The position numbers and the translations under genes were made by a program. This document shows positions 1 through 8,095 of a stretch of 64,000 nt of DNA, one piece after another; position 1 is the stretch's first letter, and each line of letters opens with the position of its first letter. The stretch is from Bacillota bacterium (lineage in GTDB: Bacteria; Bacillota; Clostridia; Lachnospirales; Lachnospiraceae), in NCBI GenBank assembly GCA_023392535.1, contig JAEVYY010000009.1, forward strand, positions 372,001 to 436,000. Direction: 5' to 3'. Below the pieces are notes generated by a model. The model worked only from the letters and a program-made list of their open reading frames with translations, ran no database searches and was not told where the DNA came from.

Positions 1-247
1 TGGAACCCAGATAATCAAAGAGATATTCTTTGATGTATTGAAAAACACATCTTCCTACCCCAATTCCTAAAATTCCAAGTAATAAAAATTTAAGTTTTTT
101 ACTATCTCCACCTACTATAACATCATCTACAATATGTTTTGTAAACTGCGGTGCAGCAAGGTCGAGCCCCACCGCGATTAACATGGATACTATGGCCAAT
201 AAGTACTTCCACTTATTCTCCCAAATATACTTATGTAACTTTTTCAA
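1..247 (-). CDS. ABC transporter permease/ATPase (exporter type), N-terminal part
   Basis: This reading frame runs off the left edge of the window, so only about 82 N-terminal residues are visible. It starts at a TTG (245-247) preceded by AGGGGG at a normal distance. The visible part has a lysine/tryptophan-rich cytoplasmic start (KKLHKYIWENKWKY), a first membrane segment, then APQFTKHIVDDV and a second hydrophobic stretch. This is the typical opening of the membrane domain of homodimeric ABC exporters that also carry an ATPase domain. The ATPase half is not visible, so the substrate cannot be inferred from this gene. The gene just upstream in the same direction encodes a 33-residue peptide, which makes a peptide substrate worth considering. 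Confidence 0.75.
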   Translation of the reverse strand, partial: MKKLHKYIWENKWKYLLAIVSMLIAVGLDLAAPQFTKHIVDDVIVGGDSKKLKFLLLGILGIGVGRCVFQYIKEYLFDYLGS

Positions 248-316
248 ATCAATTCCCCCTAACTTTTATTGTAAATAAAAAAGCAGAATAAAGCCCTTTG
301 TACTAATGCACAAAAT

Positions 317-344
317 AAATCACGGTAGAAACTACCGTGATTTT
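317..344. terminator. hairpin between the 33-residue peptide gene and the ABC exporter
   Basis: Perfect 12-bp inverted repeat (AAATCACGGTAG / CTACCGTGATTT) with a 3-base loop. It lies about 50 bases after the small peptide gene and 70 bases before the exporter. The T-run is short on both strands, so it may be a leaky terminator or a processing hairpin that sets the peptide to exporter ratio. Confidence 0.6.
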
Positions 345-395
345 ATGACTTTAAACTGCTTAATTATTTACCTGATATCTTGTAAACAAATAAGA

Positions 396-497
396 TCAGA
401 AATCTAAAACCGAGGTAATCTCTAATGCATATAACATTTCATTAAATATGCTATTTTCCATGTTATTCTGTATTTCACTATTCATAGAATCTTTCAT
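396..497 (-). CDS. 33-residue peptide with its own promoter, upstream of an ABC exporter
   Basis: A short frame (MKDSMNSEIQNNMENSIFNE..., ending EITSVLDF) of 33 codons. It starts at an ATG seven bases after a perfect GGAGG (505-509). A consensus sigma-A promoter lies about 50 bases upstream, and a hairpin follows the stop codon. The peptide is acidic and asparagine/glutamate-rich in its first half, with a hydrophobic C-terminal part. It has no cysteine, no double-glycine leader site and no signal peptide. I recognise no family. Its position directly ahead of an exporter of ABC type suggests a secreted or processed peptide, or a leader peptide regulating the exporter. Function is unknown, but the expression signals make it a credible gene. 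Confidence 0.55.
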   Translation of the reverse strand: MKDSMNSEIQNNMENSIFNEMLYALEITSVLDF

Positions 498-549
498 TGT
501 ATTACCTCCTTCTTTCTCATTTATTTGTTTATTTCACTCAATTACATCC

Positions 550-578
550 ACAATACACCCGGTTCCATATTTTGTCAA
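550..578 (-). promoter_or_regulatory. sigma-A promoter of the 33-residue peptide gene
   Basis: On the minus strand, TTGACA (573-578) and TATTGT (550-555) are separated by exactly 17 bases. Transcription would begin near 543, ahead of the GGAGG and ATG of the small peptide gene. The promoter lies just beyond the stop codon of the asparaginase gene, so the peptide gene has its own transcription start. Confidence 0.7.
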
Positions 579-595
579 TATAATTTTCCAACAAT

Positions 596-1612
596 TTAGT
601 AGCTCCTATCAGCGAATATTGGCGTCTCCATAAAATCCTTAATAGACTCAAAGCTTCTACAATTAGCTAATGCCCACATTAACTTCATAGTAATTGCCTC
701 CGTCGTCATATCTCCGGCAAAAATCAACTTTTGTTTTGCGAGCTTTTGACCAACCGCATAAATATTTAAATCAATGCCTTCATAAAGGCATTGTGTTGAA
801 ATGACAACCGCCAGACCTGCATTTACCAGTTCCTGTATCTTCGAAACAATATCATGATTTTCATTGGGAATCCCTCCAATACCAAAACTTTCAATAATAA
901 CACCTTTATATTTCACTTTTATATCATCAAAAATATCTGGTTTCATGCCTGGATATATCTTTAGAATAATGATATCTTCACAGAGATTAGTTTTTAATTG
1001 ATACGTATTTGACATATGTAGATCTACATTTTCTCTATGCTCTTTATGATCCAATTCACTGTTATAAGTAATCTTACCTAATTTGATATACGCTACTGTA
1101 GGTAGATTAATGCTTTTAAAAGAATCTGTGCTCTTTGTCTTTACCTTTACCGCATGTGTCCCACTAATAACCTTACCGTCAAAAACTACCACTACGCCTG
1201 CAAAATCTTCACATGCAAACCGTATCGCATCTGATAGATTTTTCTTCGCATCCGTATAAAGTGCCTCGATTGCTATCTGCGAACCCGTTATGGCAACCGG
1301 CTTCTTGATGTACTGCAGCATATAGCTCAAGGCTGCTGCTGTATATCCCATTGTATCTGTGCCATGAGTAACAACAAATCCGTCGTAATGCTCATATTCC
1401 TCATGTATTGTCTCAGCTATTTTAATCATCCTGCTGGGATTCATATTCGTACTATCAATACTCATGACAGACACACCTGACAACTGACATACTTCTCCCA
1501 CTTCTGGTATCAAAGATAAAATTTGCAATGCATCAATGGAAGGAGCCAAGCCTAGCTCAGTTTCTGTTGAAGCAATCGTCCCTCCCGTTGCTACTAAAAG
1601 TATTTTTTTCAT
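596..1612 (-). CDS. L-asparaginase
   Basis: Hydrolyses L-asparagine to aspartate and ammonia. The 338 residues match the usual length of the bacterial asparaginase/glutaminase family. Both signature blocks are present: TGGTIAS with the nucleophilic Thr at residue 12, and THGTDTMGYTA at residues 82-92 with the second catalytic Thr-Asp pair. There is no signal peptide, so this is a cytoplasmic enzyme, closer to the type I (AnsA) pattern, although the I/II distinction is not certain from sequence alone. It appears to be a single-gene unit: the neighbours on both sides are unrelated and separated by about 100 bases. Confidence 0.93.
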   Translation of the reverse strand: MKKILLVATGGTIASTETELGLAPSIDALQILSLIPEVGEVCQLSGVSVMSIDSTNMNPSRMIKIAETIHEEYEHYDGFVVTHGTDTMGYTAAALSYMLQYIKKPVAITGSQIAIEALYTDAKKNLSDAIRFACEDFAGVVVVFDGKVISGTHAVKVKTKSTDSFKSINLPTVAYIKLGKITYNSELDHKEHRENVDLHMSNTYQLKTNLCEDIIILKIYPGMKPDIFDDIKVKYKGVIIESFGIGGIPNENHDIVSKIQELVNAGLAVVISTQCLYEGIDLNIYAVGQKLAKQKLIFAGDMTTEAITMKLMWALANCRSFESIKDFMETPIFADRSY

Positions 1613-1721
1613 CTTACTATCATCGCCCTTTTCTATAAAGTGTATAAATTACCATCATTATTTTATCGTATCATATCTGAAGTTAATCTACCACCTTAAT
1701 CGATCACTTTTAGGGAATGCC

Positions 1722-2699
1722 TTATTTATAAATTTTCATCCAGTCATTATAATTCCAAGTGTCCAGAAATTTGTTTGCAGCTTTTACCCCATTCTGAAAA
1801 AGTGCTTCACTCTCCACCCTACTGATATCAAAATCAGTAGCTCCTATATTTTTGGTTTCTCCATCTATTATTATGCTTGTTGGAATTGCAACCGTTCTTT
1901 GAAAATCGCCCTTAGAATTGGATATATATTGTTTATCTTTTGCATTTAATGCAGTCGATGCTATGGACATGATATATTCAATGATATTCATGTCTGTGTC
2001 TCTTTCTTGCGTATTATCCTTTGTTGGATCCACGAATTTAAAGCCGACCGTTGCGTATTCACAATCGGCATTCTGATGATCAAAGATCCAAATAGGGTAA
2101 TTACTAAGCAGCCCGCCATCTACAATATAATGCACCAAACCATTACAGTCTTTGAGTCGGTATGGTTCATAATAGATTGGTATACTCATACTCATTCTGA
2201 CAGCTTTTGCAATCGGAAAGGTATCTGGATCAATACAGAACTTTGATAGATCCTCTGGTAAGATAAGAAGCCTTTGATCTGTCAGGTCAGAAGCAGTTAT
2301 TTGTAGTTTATATTGAGAGCCACCACAATCATCATTCTTTTTAATATCTCCAAAAGTCACTTTTCCCTTTTGAATTAATAAATTATTCAACCATTGTTCA
2401 AAAAAATCTGCGCTGTAGATTCCATAACGAAATAAAATACTTACTGCCTTACCTGCAATACCAAATCTTCCCCAAAAAGAATCTTGTCTAAATTTCATAT
2501 AATCTAGCTGTTTCATTTCTTTTTTTATTTCATCACATTGATAGCCTGCCGCTAAAAGTGATGCAACAATAGCACCTGCTGAAGAACCCGCAAGATTTAT
2601 AAATTCATAACCATTTTTTTCAAAGACGCAGGCTGCACCTACATGTCCAATTCCGCGTATTCCTCCACCTTCAAATACTGCATTTATTTTTTTATTCAT
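1722..2699 (-). CDS. patatin-like phospholipase
   Basis: Predicted serine lipid acyl hydrolase of the patatin/RssA family, 325 residues. It has the glycine-rich oxyanion motif GGGIRGIGHVGA near the N-terminus, the nucleophile elbow GSSAGA (Ser of the Ser-Asp dyad), and DGGLLSNYP supplying the Asp. The catalytic set is therefore complete. The start at 2699 is chosen over an upstream ATG at 2747 because GGGGAGG lies seven to eight bases before it. It is transcribed alone and diverges from the SASP-like gene at 2829. The lipid substrate cannot be told from sequence. Confidence 0.9.
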   Translation of the reverse strand: MNKKINAVFEGGGIRGIGHVGAACVFEKNGYEFINLAGSSAGAIVASLLAAGYQCDEIKKEMKQLDYMKFRQDSFWGRFGIAGKAVSILFRYGIYSADFFEQWLNNLLIQKGKVTFGDIKKNDDCGGSQYKLQITASDLTDQRLLILPEDLSKFCIDPDTFPIAKAVRMSMSIPIYYEPYRLKDCNGLVHYIVDGGLLSNYPIWIFDHQNADCEYATVGFKFVDPTKDNTQERDTDMNIIEYIMSIASTALNAKDKQYISNSKGDFQRTVAIPTSIIIDGETKNIGATDFDISRVESEALFQNGVKAANKFLDTWNYNDWMKIYK

Positions 2700-2828
2700 A
2701 ATTAGTCCTCCCCTTTTACTATACGTATTATAAAAAAATGTGTTCATCCTGAAAAAACGAATAGTATCTAAATATAAGGAGAAACTGATTGATAAGATAG
2801 TTGTAATTACATTAAATAGGAGGATTTT

Positions 2829-3017
2829 ATGGGTCGAAATGCAGATATTTCTAACAAAGATACAGATAATAGTTCTATGGGCGAAATGAAATCAAAAGAT
2901 GTCGGAGCCATGTCCAATGCAGGACGTTTAGGTGGTGAAATGGTGCGAAGAATGATAAAATCGCAAGAAGAACAACTCGCAGAACAATATAGAAAAGATG
3001 GAACTCTACCGTTTTAA
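2829..3017 (+). CDS. alpha/beta-type small acid-soluble spore protein-like protein
   Basis: A 62-residue protein with AGGAGG seven bases upstream of the ATG. The segment GRLGGEMVRRMIKSQEEQL strongly resembles the second conserved block of alpha/beta SASPs (GG-x-M-V-K-R-M-I-x-x-x-E-x-Q-L), which binds and protects DNA in the spore core. The first conserved block, with the E-I-A-S-type site cut by the germination protease GPR, is not recognisable. The N-terminal half is instead polar (Asn, Asp, Ser, Met). It is either a divergent SASP or a SASP-derived minor protein. It is followed at once by a strong terminator, so it is monocistronic. Expression in the forespore is expected from the family. 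Confidence 0.7.
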   Translation: MGRNADISNKDTDNSSMGEMKSKDVGAMSNAGRLGGEMVRRMIKSQEEQLAEQYRKDGTLPF

Positions 3018-3025
3018 AAAAAAGA

Positions 3026-3067
3026 TCCCATATCAACTATCTACGGAATTGATATGGGACTTTTTTT
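3026..3067. terminator. bidirectional terminator between the SASP-like gene and ppdK
   Basis: 11-bp perfect stem (TCCCATATCAA / TTGATATGGGA, arms 3026-3036 and 3049-3059). It is flanked by seven T on the plus strand and an A-run on the left that is a T-run on the minus strand. It serves the convergent SASP-like gene and ppdK. Confidence 0.9.
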
Positions 3068-3070
3068 AAT

Positions 3071-5695
3071 TTATTTATTATTTAATGCCGCCTGTGCCGC
3101 AGCGAGCCTTGCGATCGGTACTCTGAACGGAGAACAGGATACATAATTCAGCCCTGTTTTATGACAAAATTCTATACTTGTCGGATCTCCGCCATGTTCT
3201 CCACAAATTCCTAACTTCAAATCAGATTTTGCCAAACGTCCTTTTTTTACAGCCATTTCGACCAACTGACCTACGCCGCTTTGATCAAGTCTTGCGAATG
3301 GATCTGATTCATAAATCTTTGTTTTGTAATAAGTATCTAAGAATTTTCCTGCATCATCCCTTGAAAATCCAAAAGTCATCTGGGTTAAGTCATTGGTACC
3401 AAAGGAGAAGAAATCAGCTTCTTTGGCAATTTCGTCCGCTAGTAATGCAGCTCTTGGAATTTCGATCATAGTTCCTACCTTGTAACAGATATCTGATCCC
3501 TTTTCCGCTTTTACCTGTTCTGCTGTTTCTACCACGATTTCCTTCACATATTTTAATTCTCGCTTTTCCCCTACCAATGGAATCATAATTTCTGGTATGA
3601 TATCATACCCTTTTTCATTTTTGATTTCAATAGCCGCTTCCATTACTGCTCTCGTCTGCATTCTGGCTATCTCTGGATAAGTAACAGCCAATCTGCATCC
3701 TCTATGACCCATCATAGGATTAAATTCATGCAAAGAATCGCAGGTCTCCTTTACTTCCTCTACTGAAATTCCCATATCTTCTGCAAGTTTAGCGATATCT
3801 TTTTCATCTGTCGGTACGAACTCATGCAAAGGAGGATCTAAAAACCGAATTGTTACTGGTCTTCCCTCCATCACCTCATAAATTTCTTTAAAGTCTTTCT
3901 TTTGGTAAGGAATCAGTTCATTTAATGCCGCTTCTCTTGCTTCCTGCGTTGTAGAAAGAATCATCTTACGAATCTTCGGGATTCTATCTGGCTCAAAAAA
4001 CATATGCTCCGTTCTGCAAAGTCCGATACCTTCTGCTCCAAGTTTCACTGCATTTCCTGCATCTTCCGGTGTATCGGCATTAGTTCTTACCTTAAGAACT
4101 CTGTATTCATCGGCCCAACTCATGATTCGGCTGAAGTTGCCTTCTATGGATGCTTCTTCTGTCTCAATATCGCCTAAGTAAATTTTTCCTGTGGAACCAT
4201 CCAGAGAAATAAAATCTCCTTCTTTTATAGTTTCACCAGCCAGACTGAATACTTTTCCTGCCTCATCTATTTTGATTTCTCCGCAACCCGACACGCAGGC
4301 TGTTCCCATTCCTCTGGCTACCACCGCAGCATGAGAGGTCATTCCTCCACGTACTGTTAGAATTCCTTCTGCTGCATGCATTCCCTCAATATCTTCAGGT
4401 GAGGTCTCTGATCTGACTAAAACGACTCTTTCGCCTGCTTCATGATGATTCTTCGCTTCTTCTGCCGTAAAATATACTTTTCCAGCAGCAGCACCCGGAG
4501 ACGCCGGCAATGCTTGTCCTATAAGCTTTCCTTCCTTAAGCGCATTTGGCACAAAGGTAGGATGTAGCAACTGGTCCAGAGATTTTGCCTCCACTCTCAT
4601 CACTGCTTCTTCCTTTGTTATCTTTCCTTCCTCTACCAAATCACAGGCAATTTTCAACGAAGCCTGAGCCGTTCGTTTCCCACTTCTTGTTTGTAGGAAG
4701 TAAAGTTTTCCCTTTTCTATGGTAAACTCCATATCCTGCATATCCCTATAGTGGTCTTCCAGTTTATTAGCAATCTCTATAAACTGCTTATATGCTTCTG
4801 GCATCTCTTCTTCCAATTTTTTGATTGGCTGTGGCGTTCTGATACCCGCTACCACATCTTCACCCTGTGCATTAATCAGATATTCACCGTAAATACCCTT
4901 TTCCCCTGTGGATGGATTTCTAGTAAATGCCACACCTGTTCCTGATGTATTTCCCATATTTCCAAAAACCATTGCCTGTACATTTACGGCTGTACCCCAA
5001 TCTCCAGGGATATCATTCATTCTTCTGTACACAATCGCTCTTTTATTGTCCCAGGAACGAAATACTGCCTTAACGGCCTCCATTAATTGTACCCTTGGAT
5101 CCTGAGGAAATTCGGTCCCCATTTTTTCTTTATAAATAGCTTTATATTTTTCTATGACTTCCTTTAAATCTTCTTCTGTTAAATCTGTATCATATACGAC
5201 ACCCTTAGATTCCTTGATGCCATCTAGAATTCCTTCAAAAAAAGTCTTGCTCATTTCCATTACCACATCAGAGAACATCTGGATAAATCTTCGATACGAG
5301 TCATATGCAAATCTTGCATTTCCACTTTTTTTTGCAAAACCCTCTACCACATCATCATTTAACCCTAAATTCAAAATAGTATCCATCATTCCTGGCATGG
5401 ATGCCCTTGACCCAGAGCGTACTGATACAAGTAATGGATTCTTTGAATCCCCGAATTTTTTCCCCTGTTCCTCTTCTAACTTAGACAATGCCTCAAATAT
5501 TTGCGTTGTCATTTCCGATGTAATTGACCTTCCAATCTTGTAATATTCTGTACAAGCTTGTGTGGTCACTGTAAATCCCTGCGGAATTGGTAATCCCAGA
5601 TTTGTCATCTCTGCCAGATTAGCTCCTTTTCCTCCCAGTAGATTTTTCATTCCCGCATTTCCTTCCCTGAATAGATATACCCATTTTTGCTCCAT
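3071..5695 (-). CDS. ppdK: pyruvate, phosphate dikinase
   Basis: Interconverts pyruvate, ATP and phosphate with PEP, AMP and pyrophosphate; in anaerobic Clostridia it often works as a glycolytic ATP-saving enzyme. At 874 residues it is full length. The N-terminal ATP-grasp domain begins GGKGANLAEM and includes SVRSGSRASMPGMMDT. The central swivelling domain holds the phospho-histidine in GGMTSHAAVVARGMG (about residue 455). The C-terminal PEP-binding barrel ends with GTNDLTQMTFG and the catalytic Cys in CGEHGGDP. The start has AGGAGG seven bases upstream. A single-gene unit closed by the bidirectional terminator. Confidence 0.98.
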   Translation of the reverse strand: MEQKWVYLFREGNAGMKNLLGGKGANLAEMTNLGLPIPQGFTVTTQACTEYYKIGRSITSEMTTQIFEALSKLEEEQGKKFGDSKNPLLVSVRSGSRASMPGMMDTILNLGLNDDVVEGFAKKSGNARFAYDSYRRFIQMFSDVVMEMSKTFFEGILDGIKESKGVVYDTDLTEEDLKEVIEKYKAIYKEKMGTEFPQDPRVQLMEAVKAVFRSWDNKRAIVYRRMNDIPGDWGTAVNVQAMVFGNMGNTSGTGVAFTRNPSTGEKGIYGEYLINAQGEDVVAGIRTPQPIKKLEEEMPEAYKQFIEIANKLEDHYRDMQDMEFTIEKGKLYFLQTRSGKRTAQASLKIACDLVEEGKITKEEAVMRVEAKSLDQLLHPTFVPNALKEGKLIGQALPASPGAAAGKVYFTAEEAKNHHEAGERVVLVRSETSPEDIEGMHAAEGILTVRGGMTSHAAVVARGMGTACVSGCGEIKIDEAGKVFSLAGETIKEGDFISLDGSTGKIYLGDIETEEASIEGNFSRIMSWADEYRVLKVRTNADTPEDAGNAVKLGAEGIGLCRTEHMFFEPDRIPKIRKMILSTTQEAREAALNELIPYQKKDFKEIYEVMEGRPVTIRFLDPPLHEFVPTDEKDIAKLAEDMGISVEEVKETCDSLHEFNPMMGHRGCRLAVTYPEIARMQTRAVMEAAIEIKNEKGYDIIPEIMIPLVGEKRELKYVKEIVVETAEQVKAEKGSDICYKVGTMIEIPRAALLADEIAKEADFFSFGTNDLTQMTFGFSRDDAGKFLDTYYKTKIYESDPFARLDQSGVGQLVEMAVKKGRLAKSDLKLGICGEHGGDPTSIEFCHKTGLNYVSCSPFRVPIARLAAAQAALNNK

Positions 5696-5715
5696 AATGG
5701 CCTCCTGTTTTTAGT

Positions 5716-5743
5716 ATTTTAATTATGCCTTTAGTATTGACAA
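5716..5743 (-). promoter_or_regulatory. putative ppdK promoter
   Basis: Minus-strand TTGTCA (5738-5743) and TAAAAT (5716-5721) spaced by 16 bases, about 20 bases upstream of the ppdK start. Near-consensus sigma-A spacing. Confidence 0.5.
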
Positions 5744-5827
5744 GAACTCATTCCACCAAACTAGTAAGATAAGAATCGTATATTCCTATCCATGGGACAC
5801 AGAATATGCAGATAAGGATTTTCAGAA

Positions 5828-6949
5828 TCAGTGCTCAAACGTTTTTGCAACTTCCTTTAACCAATCAGTAATTTTGATATGCTGAGGACAGCTTCTTTCG
5901 CATTTCTTACATCCAATACATGCAGATGCCTTTCCATACGTCTTTATATAATTGTTATAATATACACTCTGAACGGAAAATGTCTGTTTTTTTGCCTGTT
6001 GTTCGGTATTATATAATGCAAAATAATTAGGAATCATGATGTTCTTCGGACACCCGGCAACACAATAATGACATGAAGTACAAGGAATTGCAATCATTTT
6101 ATTCATAATTTTTAAGACCCGATTAACAAGATCTGTTTCTTCTTGATTCAATGGCATGAAATTTTGCATATACCCAGTGTTATCAAGTATCTGTTCTGTA
6201 GAAGACATTCCGCTTAAAACCATCCTTACTTGTTCGAGACTTGCTGCGAATCGAATCGCCCACGATGCCACGGACATATCTGGATGGAAATTTTTAAATA
6301 TATTTTCGGCTTCCTGCGGTATATCTGTCAGGGTACCTCCTTTTACCGGCTCCATTACAATCACTGGTTTTCCATGTTTTACCGCCACCTCATAACATTT
6401 TCTTGACTGGATACTTTCATTTTCCCAATCCATGTAATTAATCTGGAGCTGTACAAAATCAACCTCCGGATGCTCGGTCAATATTTCATCCAGCAATTCT
6501 GCTTTATCATGAAATGAAAAACCTGTCTGAATGACTTTTCCCTGTTCTTTCTTTTTCCTGAGAAAAGAAAATGCATCCATCTTTTTTGCAATTTCATAGT
6601 GCGTTACACCAAGGTTATGAAGTAGATAATAATCGAAATAAGAAACTCCAACTTTATCCAGTTGTTCACTAAAGATACGCTCCATATCCTCTTTCTTCTC
6701 TAAAAACATAGTCGGCAGTTTTGTTGCAATTGTAAAGGAATCTCTTGGATAACGTTTTACAAGTGCCTCCTTTAGCGCCGATTCGCTCTTAAAATCATGA
6801 TACATATAGGCAGTGTCAAAATACGTAAATCCTCTTTCCATAAAGATATCCACCATTTTTTGAAATTGGTCGGTATCAATTTTAGTTTGATCATTTTCTT
6901 CGAGTAACGGTAAACGCATACATCCAAATCCTAATTTTTTTTGCTCCAT
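5828..6949 (-). CDS. aldo/keto reductase with C-terminal 4Fe-4S ferredoxin domain
   Basis: A 373-residue protein of the family in which an NADPH-type aldo/keto reductase barrel is joined to a bacterial ferredoxin domain. The opening LGFGCMRLPLL and the barrel segment FDTAYMYHD with the family Tyr are typical. Near the C-terminus CTSCHYCVAGCP (about residue 288) and CIGCKKCERSCP (about residue 344) would hold two 4Fe-4S clusters. The start at 6949 follows AGGGGG by seven bases, so the upstream in-frame ATG (6988) is not preferred. The substrate is unknown. The clusters suggest electron exchange with ferredoxin or flavodoxin rather than a simple carbonyl reductase. Confidence 0.92.
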   Translation of the reverse strand: MEQKKLGFGCMRLPLLEENDQTKIDTDQFQKMVDIFMERGFTYFDTAYMYHDFKSESALKEALVKRYPRDSFTIATKLPTMFLEKKEDMERIFSEQLDKVGVSYFDYYLLHNLGVTHYEIAKKMDAFSFLRKKKEQGKVIQTGFSFHDKAELLDEILTEHPEVDFVQLQINYMDWENESIQSRKCYEVAVKHGKPVIVMEPVKGGTLTDIPQEAENIFKNFHPDMSVASWAIRFAASLEQVRMVLSGMSSTEQILDNTGYMQNFMPLNQEETDLVNRVLKIMNKMIAIPCTSCHYCVAGCPKNIMIPNYFALYNTEQQAKKQTFSVQSVYYNNYIKTYGKASACIGCKKCERSCPQHIKITDWLKEVAKTFEH

Positions 6950-7041
6950 GTAATGGCCCCCTTTGCACCAACTTTCCAATAGTATCAAAACTATTTTACT
7001 ACTTAATCCTAACTATAGGTCAAGGTCTTTTTCATATCCAT

Positions 7042-7461
7042 TCATTCATTTTTACCGCTTTTCTCGCTTAACAGTTTATTCATTTCTGCCACATTGCTTA
7101 ATGTTATTTGATAAAAATAGACATGTATTCCAGACATAATAATCAGATAGATTGCAGAGTAAAATAATAGGTTGCCATAATTTATTGCAAACCAATCAAA
7201 GCAAAAAACAAAAAATAAAGTAATTGGATATATTAAAATAGTTTCCGTTATAAAATGACTAAGGTAGGTTTTAAAATCTATTTTTCCAATCCACTCATCT
7301 GCGATACATGTGATGATCAAATACGCTAGCATTTGAAATGGAAAGTAAATACCCGAACTTCTATTTTCATTTTGTAAAATATTGATGATTCCTGCCATTA
7401 AAATAATGATTGTAAACGACATTGATACTGCTGGTATATACGTTCTTAAAAATTTATGCGC
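7042..7461 (-). CDS. DUF3021 family membrane protein
   Basis: A 139-residue membrane protein with four hydrophobic segments and the short charged tail seen in DUF3021 proteins. Its ATG (7459-7461) overlaps the stop region of the upstream LytTR gene, and GGAG lies five bases before it, so the two are translationally coupled. In Firmicutes DUF3021 proteins are regularly paired with a one-domain LytTR transcription factor. They are thought to act as membrane inhibitors of that factor (LytTR regulatory systems), usually controlling nearby transport genes. That role here is inferred from the pairing. Confidence 0.85.
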   Translation of the reverse strand, partial: AHKFLRTYIPAVSMSFTIIILMAGIINILQNENRSSGIYFPFQMLAYLIITCIADEWIGKIDFKTYLSHFITETILIYPITLFFVFCFDWFAINYGNLLFYSAIYLIIMSGIHVYFYQITLSNVAEMNKLLSEKSGKNE

Positions 7462-7903
7462 CATATTCTCTCCGAATCCTTTCCCTAAAATTTTCGATAT
7501 ATCTTCTTGATACAATCAATTTTTCTCCATTATCCAACTCTAACAGAAGTCTGTGGTTCGGATAAGGTCTTACACTCTTTACTTTAGAAATATTAAGCAA
7601 TGTCGATTTTCCAATCCGGACAATCGTCGTACTCTCCAGCGCTCCTTCCAGTGTCTGTATCGTTTTTCGACTTTCATACACCAATTTATCGATATATATA
7701 TAAGTTTTTCTATCCGTTGTTTCAATATAGCAGACCTTTTCTAATGGAATCTGAAAAATTTTATTTTCATCCACACCTTCCAGAATTACATCATATTGCC
7801 TAAGATAGCTTACCATATGCGATATTTTATCTGACATTTTTTGATATTTTATTTCTATCTCTGTCTCCTGAAGTTCCTTTATATGTCGCAGAAAAATTTT
7901 CAT
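7454..7903 (-). CDS. LytTR family DNA-binding protein
   Basis: 149 residues with no receiver domain. The N-terminal third is a short helical region, and residues about 45-145 form a LytTR DNA-binding domain (FQIPLEKVCYIETTDRKTYIYI, RIGKSTLLNISKVKSVRP, LIVSRRY). The ATG at 7903 is chosen because AAGGGGG lies eight bases upstream; a GTG nine bases further out sits inside that site. It forms a two-gene unit with the DUF3021 protein and probably regulates its own operon and possibly the divergent permease gene at 8096. That last point is inference from position. Confidence 0.9.
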   Translation of the reverse strand: MKIFLRHIKELQETEIEIKYQKMSDKISHMVSYLRQYDVILEGVDENKIFQIPLEKVCYIETTDRKTYIYIDKLVYESRKTIQTLEGALESTTIVRIGKSTLLNISKVKSVRPYPNHRLLLELDNGEKLIVSRRYIENFRERIRREYGA

Positions 7904-8019
7904 AAAAACCACCCCCTTACACCCTCAATATAAATCATATCCTTTTCTTCCTCAAGCAAAATAGTATGAAATACCCTCACTATCGTACCAAATACCAATC
8001 TATCTGCTAAAAATAACCT

Positions 8020-8048
8020 TTGACAAAAAGATTAAAAATTTATAAAAT
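8020..8048 (+). promoter_or_regulatory. sigma-A promoter of the amino-acid permease
   Basis: TTGACA (8020-8025), 17-base spacer, TAAAAT (8043-8048). It lies about 48 bases before the chosen start codon of the permease. Confidence 0.7.
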
Positions 8049-8095
8049 ATTGTTTTGGTAATACTATAACAGCAGCGTGTATGATTAGGAGAATT

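Noticed and set aside
448..633. Plus-strand frame of 61 codons
   Set aside because: Hydrophobic low-complexity product, no ribosome binding site, antisense to the better supported 33-residue peptide gene and the asparaginase end.
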